From Rickettsia felis URRWXCal2 (GTDB taxonomy: Bacteria; Pseudomonadota; Alphaproteobacteria; Rickettsiales; Rickettsiaceae), in contig CP000053.1 in the NCBI GenBank assembly GCA_000012145.1, positions 1,240,001-1,304,000 of the forward strand: 64,000 nucleotides of DNA. Reading direction: 5' to 3'. Positions 57,841 through 64,000 of the stretch are shown piece after piece (within the stretch, counting starts at the first letter, position 1; each line of letters starts with the position of its first letter). Made by a program: the position numbers and the translations under genes. Below the pieces are notes generated by a model. That model was given only the letters and a program-made list of their open reading frames with translations. It ran no database searches and had not been told where the DNA came from.

Positions 57841-58929
57841 TTAAATCTCCTTATAATGTAAAATAATAAAGTTACTAATAAAAAATATTAGCATACTAGG
57901 CAATAAAATAGCAGCAATTAAAGATAAATTATTATAAGTAAGTATTTTTAATAATATTTCTGATAACGAATATGCTATAAAACCTGAAAATAAACCTAAT
58001 ATCAGTATTTTTTCTTGGGAATTATCACGCTGTTTAAGACTAATAAAACAACTTGCTAAAATTACGGTTGCCATCATCATTATAGGCTTAAATAATTGCT
58101 TGTAATAATAAATTTGATAATTAATAGCCGGTAAACCTGAATTTAATAATTCATTAATTAATTTAGGTAAAGCCCAAATAGAAACCATTTCAGGACGAAT
58201 AAATTTATTTACTAAACTATTAATTGATAAATTTGTCTGTATAGTTAAATTGTTATAAGTCTTAGTTTCCTCTTTTGTAAAAACCTTAACTCTATTTAAA
58301 TGTAACATTTTATTTTCAATAATACCGTATAAGGCATCAATTCTCTTTAAAAAAGAATTATTACTATCAACAAATAAAATTGTAATATTATTTAATTTTT
58401 TCTCAGCAATATTAATAAATTGTGTTTGAATAATTTGATTTTCATCTTTTAAAGATTCAAAAAATAATAAACCTGATTTAGATATTATCCCCTCACTCAA
58501 AGTTTTTTTAGTTAGTTTTGCCTCTAATAACTCATATTTTTGTAAGCCTATAGTACCGATAGGATTCAATATAGTCGTAAAAACTATACCTAAAATTAAA
58601 GTTACAATACATGGAATAACAAGCACTTGCCAAATATGAATACCGCTAGATAACATAGCCGTTAATTCATTATTTTTTGTTAGATTTCTAAGAAAAAATA
58701 ACATAGAGGTAAAACTAATTAACGAAGATACTTGACCTAGTAAATAAGGAATCTTATATAAAATAAGTCGCCAAAAAAAACTAAAAGGAACATAAATATT
58801 TTTGAATTTTTGTAAAAGATCAAAAATATTTGAGATGATTAATAGCCCAATTAAAAGAAATAATATAATAAAGAAACACTTAGAATATAATTTAGTAAGA
58901 TACCAAGAAAGTGTTTTTAGATTAATCAT
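57841..58929 (-). CDS. lptG: LptG/LptF-type LPS export permease
   Basis: A YjgP/YjgQ-family permease of the LptBFG complex, which extracts lipopolysaccharide from the inner membrane. Of its 362 residues, about six form membrane helices, three before and three after a periplasmic beta-jellyroll domain (residues ~140-265). LLIISNIFDLLQKF near the start and NELTAMLSSGIHIWQVL in the coupling region fit LptG better than LptF, but the two are hard to tell apart. Its partners are not in the window. Confidence 0.85.
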   Translation of the reverse strand: MINLKTLSWYLTKLYSKCFFIILFLLIGLLIISNIFDLLQKFKNIYVPFSFFWRLILYKIPYLLGQVSSLISFTSMLFFLRNLTKNNELTAMLSSGIHIWQVLVIPCIVTLILGIVFTTILNPIGTIGLQKYELLEAKLTKKTLSEGIISKSGLLFFESLKDENQIIQTQFINIAEKKLNNITILFVDSNNSFLKRIDALYGIIENKMLHLNRVKVFTKEETKTYNNLTIQTNLSINSLVNKFIRPEMVSIWALPKLINELLNSGLPAINYQIYYYKQLFKPIMMMATVILASCFISLKQRDNSQEKILILGLFSGFIAYSLSEILLKILTYNNLSLIAAILLPSMLIFFISNFIILHYKEI

Positions 58930-58970
58930 TATAAATTCAGTGCTAATACGAATTTAAACAAGAATTTGTG

Positions 58971-59047
58971 TGGTGGGGCTGGTAGGACTTGAACCTACGA
59001 CCACACCGTTATGAGCGGCGTGCTCTAACCAACTGAGCTACAGCCCC
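58971..59047 (-). tRNA. tRNA with CAU anticodon (elongator Met or lysidine-Ile2)
   Basis: 77 bases including an encoded CCA end. Acceptor stem GGGGCTG/CAGCCCC, D arm GCTC..GAGC, anticodon stem CGCCG/CGGTG with loop CTCATAA (anticodon CAT), T arm GTAGG TTCAAGT CCTAC. The first pair is G-C and the anticodon stem lacks the three G-C pairs of the initiator, so it is not tRNA-fMet. Elongator Met is more common, but Ile2 cannot be excluded. Confidence 0.92.
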
Positions 59048-59193
59048 TTTTCATTTGAAATTTATATAATTATTATGCAATTAAGTCTAGTAAAATTTTT
59101 ATATTTTTGAGGTATTGTCTAAAAAACAGGGCAATGTGGATCAGTTTTTTCGTCATTGCGAGCAACTAAAGGCATTGTTGCATGGCTCACTTA

Positions 59194-59402
59194 TGTCATT
59201 CCCGCGTGGCATTGTTGCGTGGATATCTAATCGTCATTGCGAGGAGCGAAGCTTTGCTGCAATCCAGAAAAAATAATAAAAAAATTCTGTAAATCAGAAT
59301 TTTTAACTGGATTGCTTCGTCGAATTACTACGTAATTCTTCTCGCAATGAGGGAAAAGCAGATCCACGCAACCAATGCTTTCCCGCCGTTGCTGGAATGA
59401 CA
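59194..59402. repeat. Triple-nested palindromic repeats
   Basis: Outer family A-like arms TGTCATTCCCGCGTGGC.. and CCGTTGCTGGAATGACA enclose arms TGTTGCGTGGATAT and GCAGATCCACGCAACCA, which enclose a family B element at 59232-59351 (CGTCATTGCGAG/CTCGCAATGAGG). A separate half arm CGTCATTGCGAG is at about 59150. These fill most of the 473-base gap from tRNA to pal. Confidence 0.83.
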
Positions 59403-59456
59403 TAAAGAGTATTTACCGGCCTACACAGGACAGGAATGACATAACAGGTTATAAAT

Positions 59457-59485
59457 AAAAAAAGACCGAGTAGTAAACTCGACCT
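59457..59485 (-). terminator. Intrinsic terminator downstream of pal
   Basis: On the minus strand AGGTCGAG, loop TTTACTA, CTCGGTCT then a run of T. Eight paired bases including two G-T pairs. Confidence 0.75.
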
Positions 59486-59520
59486 TTTAAACTACTAAAT
59501 AATAAATTTAGTAAATAATT

Positions 59521-59991
59521 TTAGTGATGTACAACTGTTACAGCTCTACGATTATAAGCAAAAGCTTCTTCAGTATTACCCATCATAGCAGGTCTATCTT
59601 TACCGTAAGAGATTGTATTTAATCTGCTATGGTCGATTCCTTTATGAGCTAAGAATTTTTTCGCTGCTGCTGCTCTTCTTTCACCTAAACCTAAGTTATA
59701 TTCTCTAGTACCTCTTTCATCGCAATGTCCTTCAACAGTAGCTTTTACTTCAGGATGCTTTGATAACCAGCAAGCTTGTCTCTCTAGTTCTTCTTTAGCC
59801 TTTGGTGATAAAGCAGAGCTATCAAAAGCAAACCATACTGCATTTCCTGCATGCTTCTCGAAATCTTTCATTAATGATGTTTCTTCGCCTTGATTCATCA
59901 TACCGTCCATTTGAGGGACTCTTTTTTTTGTATTACAACCTGCAAGCACAAATAATGCAAGAAAAGCTAATGTAATTTTTGTTATTTTCAT
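59521..59991 (-). CDS. pal: Peptidoglycan-associated lipoprotein Pal
   Basis: Outer-membrane lipoprotein of the Tol-Pal system that ties the outer membrane to peptidoglycan. Signal peptide with lipobox LAGC (cysteine 19), then the OmpA-like domain: FDSSALSPKAKEELERQACW, VEGHCDERGTREYNLGLGER, and SYGKDRPAMMGNTEEA. The 156 residues are normal. It has its own terminator and probably its own promoter in the AT-rich 60000-60120 region. Confidence 0.97.
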   Translation of the reverse strand: MKITKITLAFLALFVLAGCNTKKRVPQMDGMMNQGEETSLMKDFEKHAGNAVWFAFDSSALSPKAKEELERQACWLSKHPEVKATVEGHCDERGTREYNLGLGERRAAAAKKFLAHKGIDHSRLNTISYGKDRPAMMGNTEEAFAYNRRAVTVVHH

Positions 59992-60189
59992 AATTAAACT
60001 CCTTGAGATTATAATTTATTAATATTGAATTCATTTTAGCTAGTTATAAAACTAACCAAAAGCTTATGTAAGTTAGTATATATCATTATTTTATTAGTTT
60101 AAAGGCTAAAATATTATAAAATGCAATTACTTCTGTATAAATGTGGTAAAAATATCATTTTTATAATATGAGTAGATATTTTGGATAAA

Positions 60190-60332
60190 TAGTTAAATAA
60201 AGTTTAATGTAGAAAAGAGGAATCGATTTTGAAGCTTATAAACGGCAGCGTATATATAAATATATAATATGTGAGGATCAAGAAATATTAAACAACGAAC
60301 GTAGCCAATTTTTGAAATTCTACCTAAGTATA
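60190..60332. repeat. Degenerate family D repeat
   Basis: AAGTTTAATGTAGAAAAGAG at the left and GCCAATTTTTGAAATTCTAC at the right, with many differences from other copies. The rest of the 342-base gap between pal and fabH (59992-60189) is AT-rich with no clear feature beyond probable promoters. Confidence 0.75.
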
Positions 60333-60333
60333 T

Positions 60334-61287
60334 TCACCATCTAATTAATGCACTGCCCCAAGTGAGCCCTGCACCGATAGCCGAGAATAGTAGAATATCG
60401 CCCTTTTTTATTTTACCTGATGCTTTGAGAGTACTCAAAGCAAGCGGAATAGAAGCCGCAGAGCAGTTAGCATGTTTTTCTACGGTTTTCACTACTTTAT
60501 GCTCTTCTATATTTAATAGTTCAGCAAGTTTATTTATAATACGGATATTTGCTTGATGAGGTATGAAATAATCAATATCGCTTACACTGAATTGATTAGC
60601 ATGTAGTAAATCTTCTATAGATTGTTGCATTTTTTCTATTGCATGACGAAATAATTTTTGCCCCTGCATAACTATCTTGCCACTAATACCATTCATACTT
60701 ACACCACCGTTCGTGTATAATATTTCATAATCAGCCCCGCTTGAGAAGATATTACTATCTATTAAACCGGAATCATCACTACTACGCTGTAATATTACGC
60801 TACCGGCCCCATCACCGAATAAAACGCAAGTAGACCGATCACTCCAGTCTAATAATGACGTCATTTTCTCGGCTCCTATAAGCAAAACAGTTTTATATTT
60901 ACCGGATGCAATAAGAGAATTCGCTACTTGTAAACCATAAACAAAGCCGGCACACACTGCTTGTAAATCAAAAGACGGTATATTAGTTAAACCAAGATAA
61001 CCTTGAAGCTTAGAGGCGACTGAAGGGAAGCTATTATCCGGAGTAGTAGTACATGTAATAATTAAATCAATATCATTTACCGACACCCTCGCATCTGCTA
61101 TAGCTTTTTCAGCTGATTTTAAAGCAAGATGGGAAGTATATTCTGTATCACCTGCTATATGACGCTGCGTAATACCCGTTCTTGTTCTAATCCATTCATC
61201 GTTAGTATCTACAAATTTTGCAAGCTCGTCATTACTAACTATTTTTGAAGGAAGATACCCGCCGGAGCCGATAATTTTACAGGTCAT
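60334..61287 (-). CDS. fabH: 3-oxoacyl-ACP synthase III
   Basis: FabH starts fatty-acid synthesis by condensing acetyl-CoA with malonyl-ACP. Active-site C112 in [12 protein letters not shown], histidine in PHQANIRI and asparagine in [10 protein letters not shown] are all present. Length 317 is normal. It starts 13 bases after rpmF; in many bacteria plsX lies between these two genes, but it is absent here. Confidence 0.96.
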   Translation of the reverse strand: MTCKIIGSGGYLPSKIVSNDELAKFVDTNDEWIRTRTGITQRHIAGDTEYTSHLALKSAEKAIADARVSVNDIDLIITCTTTPDNSFPSVASKLQGYLGLTNIPSFDLQAVCAGFVYGLQVANSLIASGKYKTVLLIGAEKMTSLLDWSDRSTCVLFGDGAGSVILQRSSDDSGLIDSNIFSSGADYEILYTNGGVSMNGISGKIVMQGQKLFRHAIEKMQQSIEDLLHANQFSVSDIDYFIPHQANIRIINKLAELLNIEEHKVVKTVEKHANCSAASIPLALSTLKASGKIKKGDILLFSAIGAGLTWGSALIRW

Positions 61288-61300
61288 AAATTTTAGGTAC

Positions 61301-61501
61301 TTAAGCTACTTCTTCTTCAGTTTCAATTTTCTTTGTTACTACTTGACGATTATTATAAGTACCGTCGACTAAAGAAACGTGATGCGGAAGTTTATATTCA
61401 CCGGTTTGCGAGTCAACTATTACGTTAACTTTGCCAAGTGCTAAGTGCGAACGTCTCATATTACGTCTTGATTTTGATGTTTTCTTCTTTGGAACTGCCA
61501 T
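61301..61501 (-). CDS. rpmF: 50S ribosomal protein L32
   Basis: Begins [19 protein letters not shown] as in bacterial L32 and is followed by [20 protein letters not shown]. The 66-residue form lacks the zinc cysteines found in some L32 proteins, which is usual for alphaproteobacteria. First gene of rpmF-fabH, divergent from bamE. Confidence 0.96.
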
Positions 61502-61596
61502 TATTAGCCTCTCTAAATATAAATTAAAAAGTATTTGTCAAATTAGTGAAGCAGTATATTATAATCTTGTAATAAAATCTAGATAAAATTAAACTT

Positions 61597-62070
61597 ATGA
61601 AAATTTTTATAACATACATTTTTAGTATATTAGCCTTTTTTTCCTTAAGCGGCTGCAAAACTATCGAAAATAGAGGACAATCCATAGATGAGTCGGCACT
61701 TGTAAAATTAGAGTCTAAAAAACTAAATAAAACAGAAGTCGTAGAGTTAATAGGTACACCTACTATGGTACCGGAATATTCCCAAAATACCTGGTATTAT
61801 GTTGAAAGAGTTATGTCTCAAAGAGCTTGGCTCAATCCAAAAATTGAAAAGCAGAAGATAGTAAAAATTACGTTTGATGCTAATAATTTTATGCAGGAAG
61901 TAGTAGTAATCGACGATTCTCATAAACAAGATATAGAAATAGTCCGTGAATATACTAGGACATACGGAACGGAACTTAACGGACTACAAAAATTTGTTAA
62001 AAATTTAGGTAGATTCAATAAAACTACCGACGGAAATAAAAACAAAAGCAAGAATAAGAAGAAGAGATAA
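61597..62070 (+). CDS. bamE: BamE/SmpA-type outer-membrane assembly lipoprotein
   Basis: BamE is an accessory lipoprotein of the BAM complex that inserts beta-barrel proteins. It has a signal peptide with lipobox LSGC (cysteine 20), then the SmpA/OmlA domain: LNKTEVVELIGTPTMVPEYS, NTWYYVERVMSQRAW and IVKITFDANNFMQEVVVID. A lysine-rich tail (NKSKNKKKR) extends beyond the domain. Total 157 residues. It is followed by a family B repeat and ftsY. Confidence 0.92.
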   Translation: MKIFITYIFSILAFFSLSGCKTIENRGQSIDESALVKLESKKLNKTEVVELIGTPTMVPEYSQNTWYYVERVMSQRAWLNPKIEKQKIVKITFDANNFMQEVVVIDDSHKQDIEIVREYTRTYGTELNGLQKFVKNLGRFNKTTDGNKNKSKNKKKR

Positions 62071-62102
62071 ATACCTAAGTGTCATTGTGGTGGATCAAAA
62101 AT

Positions 62103-62198
62103 CGTCATTGCGAGGAGCGGAGCGACGCGGCAATCTCATGAAATAAACTCCTGAGATTGCGGGCGTACAATTACTTACGTAATTTCCTCGCAACGACG
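62103..62198. repeat. Palindromic repeat, family B
   Basis: Arms CGTCATTGCGAGGAGCGGAG and CTCGCAACGACG, inner GCAATCTC/GAGATTGC. Confidence 0.9.
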
Positions 62199-62254
62199 GC
62201 TTTGGTATCCACGCAAGAACAACACCAACACCCATAAAACAAAAACTATCTAAT

Positions 62255-63166
62255 ATGATTTCGATATTTAGTAAATTAAAACAAAGTTTATCTAAAACTT
62301 CTAATAAAATATCGAAAGGTATCGACAAAATATTTTACAAGAAAAAATTAGATACAGAAACTCTAGAAGAGCTTGAAGAGCTGCTTATTGCAAGTGATAT
62401 GAGCGTTTCGGTAGTAACTAATATTATTGAAGAGTTTAAAAAGGTAAAATTTGACAAAGAAATAGATAGTGATACAGTAAAAGAAGCCCTAGCTGAATTA
62501 ATAGAGCAGCAGTTATCAAAATCAGAAATTCCTTTTACACTAAACGAAAATAAATTAAACGTAATTTTAGTTTGCGGTGTTAACGGAGCAGGTAAAACCA
62601 CCACTATAGGTAAGCTTGCTGCAATGTACGGGATGCAAGGGAAAAAAGTAGCAGTTGCGGCCTGCGATACTTTTAGAGCGGCTGCCGTGAATCAGCTAAG
62701 CACTTGGGTAGATAGAGCAAATGCACTACTTATTACCGGTGAAGAATCGGCTGACCCTGCGAGTGTTGCTTACCGTGCTATGGAAGAGTCGATAAAACAA
62801 AATATCGATATACTTTTTATCGATACGGCAGGCAGGCTTCATAATAAGAAAAATTTGATGGATGAACTGTCTAAGATTGTAAAGGTTATAAAAAAACTAG
62901 ACGAGAATGCTCCTACTCATAGCGTTTTAGTAATTGATGCTATTACAGGACAAAATACTTATAACCAAGTAGAACATTTTAATGATGCTACTAATTTGAC
63001 GGGACTTATCGTGACTAAATTAGACGGTAGTGCTAAAGCCGGAGTGCTTGTCGGAGTGGTACAGAAATTTAATCTACCCGTATATTTTATCGGTATAGGC
63101 GAGAAGATAGAGGACTTAAAAATATTCAACCGACATGATTTTGCTAAAAGTTTGGTCGGGTTGTGA
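62255..63166 (+). CDS. ftsY: FtsY, signal recognition particle receptor
   Basis: FtsY docks SRP-ribosome complexes at the membrane. The NG domain is complete: GVNGAGKTTTIGKLA, DTFRAAAVNQL, DTAGRLHNKKNLMDEL, TKLDGSAKAG and FIGIGEKIEDL. At 303 residues it lacks the long acidic A domain of E. coli FtsY and starts with a basic helix (MISIFSKLKQSLSKTSNK), the usual alphaproteobacterial form. Confidence 0.97.
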   Translation: MISIFSKLKQSLSKTSNKISKGIDKIFYKKKLDTETLEELEELLIASDMSVSVVTNIIEEFKKVKFDKEIDSDTVKEALAELIEQQLSKSEIPFTLNENKLNVILVCGVNGAGKTTTIGKLAAMYGMQGKKVAVAACDTFRAAAVNQLSTWVDRANALLITGEESADPASVAYRAMEESIKQNIDILFIDTAGRLHNKKNLMDELSKIVKVIKKLDENAPTHSVLVIDAITGQNTYNQVEHFNDATNLTGLIVTKLDGSAKAGVLVGVVQKFNLPVYFIGIGEKIEDLKIFNRHDFAKSLVGL

Positions 63167-63192
63167 GGTTTTGCTGTGTGGATCGTTTTTTT

Positions 63193-63286
63193 CGTCTGAG
63201 CTACGGAAAAATTGAAAATTTTGACGAAGCAATCTCATGCCAAAGTCCTGAGATTGCCACGCACCTTTCAGTCGCTCACAATGACG
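63193..63286. repeat. Degenerate palindromic repeat, family B
   Basis: GACGAAGCAATCTC on the left and GAGATTGCCACGCACCTTTC with TCACAATGACG on the right, between ftsY and polA. Confidence 0.82.
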
Positions 63287-63311
63287 ATAGAATTAAAAAT
63301 AAAATCTCGAA

Positions 63312-64000
63312 ATGACTCAAAAAAATACTTTATTGCTCATAGACGGATATGGATTTGTTTTCAGAGCCTATTATGCACAACAGCCTTTAACTTCACCGAA
63401 AGGCGAGCCTGTCGGTGCTCTTTACGGCTTCGCTTCAATGCTCCTAAAATTGCTGAGCGACTTTAAGCCTAAACATGTCGCTGTAGTATTTGACAGCGGC
63501 GGGAAAAATTTCCGCCATCATATTTATCCTGAATATAAAGCTAACCGCCCGCCTCCACCTGAGGATTTAGTCGTACAATTACCTTTAGTTCGTGATGTTG
63601 CTAGTAACTTAAACTTTCCTATTCTAGAGAAAAACGGTTATGAAGCCGATGACATTATTGCAACCTTTGCCGCTAAAACAGCTGCACTCGGCGAAGATGT
63701 AGTTGTCATCTCTTCCGATAAAGATTTATTGCAGTTAATGGGTGAAAACATCAAAATATATGATCCGTTAAAAGGAAAATATATTACGGAAGATGATGTG
63801 GTTAAAAAGTTCGGTACTACTTCTGATAAATTACGTGAAGTGATGGCTTTAATCGGCGATAGATCGGATAATATCCCGGGCGTACCGTCTATTGGACCAA
63901 AAACGGCAAGTAGCCTTATAACGCAATTTGGTTCTGTAGAGAATATATTTAACTCTTTAGAACAAGTCTCAAGCCTAAAACAACGTGAAACTTTACAAAA
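63312..64000 (+). CDS. polA: DNA polymerase I, 5' part (cut by window edge)
   Basis: The first 229 codons encode the 5'-3' exonuclease domain: [66 protein letters not shown] and [20 protein letters not shown] (the H3TH motif). The acidic metal ligands are kept. The polymerase domain lies beyond the right edge. Confidence 0.96.
   Translation, partial: MTQKNTLLLIDGYGFVFRAYYAQQPLTSPKGEPVGALYGFASMLLKLLSDFKPKHVAVVFDSGGKNFRHHIYPEYKANRPPPPEDLVVQLPLVRDVASNLNFPILEKNGYEADDIIATFAAKTAALGEDVVVISSDKDLLQLMGENIKIYDPLKGKYITEDDVVKKFGTTSDKLREVMALIGDRSDNIPGVPSIGPKTASSLITQFGSVENIFNSLEQVSSLKQRETLQ

Overview
The window is AT-rich chromosomal DNA from a Rickettsia (Rickettsiales, Alphaproteobacteria), an obligate intracellular bacterium. 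Three things point to this: the gene content (tlyC, a ~1,590-residue NAD-glutamate dehydrogenase, a ProP-type transporter, gapR, an ELM1-like gene); many short palindromic repeats of the Rickettsia palindromic element (RPE) type, some lying in frame inside genes; and a high load of freshly broken genes. The exact species cannot be named from sequence alone.

Layout. 1-10.6 kb: hflK, divergent mrp with an ELM1-like gene and a broken HepT-type gene, then a leftward run (trmJ, ruvC, era, a TPR protein, rnc, lepB, nuoF, secF). 10.7-12.4 kb: gapR and IS256-family copy 1. 12.4-25 kb: a Nudix gene, tlyC-ybeY, lipA, glyA, an esterase, grxD, nth, a split Rickettsia-type gene, a damaged entericidin-like lipoprotein gene, rsmI/lpoA-like, tatA, pgpA, rplU-rpmA. 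25.5-30 kb: lysC, an HTH-like protein, a split metallo-beta-lactamase-fold gene and IS256 copy 2, inverted relative to copy 1. 30-39.6 kb: vapBC, a ProP-like transporter, a possible 6S RNA, zapA, a RodZ-like gene with an amber codon, NAD-glutamate dehydrogenase, mnmE. 39.7-45.8 kb: an accessory region with a repeat-containing membrane protein, two paralogous structured RNAs, a decayed drug transporter and a DUF1016 nuclease gene between direct repeats. 45.9-51.4 kb: recA, fabG, acpP, fabF and an ABC-F ATPase. 51.4-55.2 kb: a coiled-coil protein, a small protein ending in a CaaX-like box, a broken AAA/DUF4143 gene, gmk, an HTH regulator. 55.4-64 kb: broken yraN, mreC, mreB, an LptG-type permease, a CAU tRNA, pal, fabH, rpmF, bamE, ftsY and the 5' part of polA.

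The intact genes cover envelope maintenance (mreBC, pal, bamE, LptG-type permease, tatA, lepB, secF, ftsY), fatty-acid and phospholipid synthesis (fabG, acpP, fabF, fabH, pgpA), recombination and repair (recA, ruvC, nth, polA), translation and RNA processing (rnc, era, ybeY, rplU, rpmA, rpmF, mnmE, trmJ, rsmI) and energy metabolism (nuoF, glutamate dehydrogenase, lipA). Repeats of at least six families fill most intergenic gaps, sometimes nested inside each other, and alter the ends of several proteins.

The best candidate for something undescribed is the pair of ~220-nt RNAs at about 41.48 and 42.17 kb. They share promoters and unpaired segments, but a long stem differs in sequence while keeping its pairing, and each carries a conserved segment with two mutually exclusive partners. 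The 77-residue protein with a C-terminal CaaX-like box is the next most interesting item.
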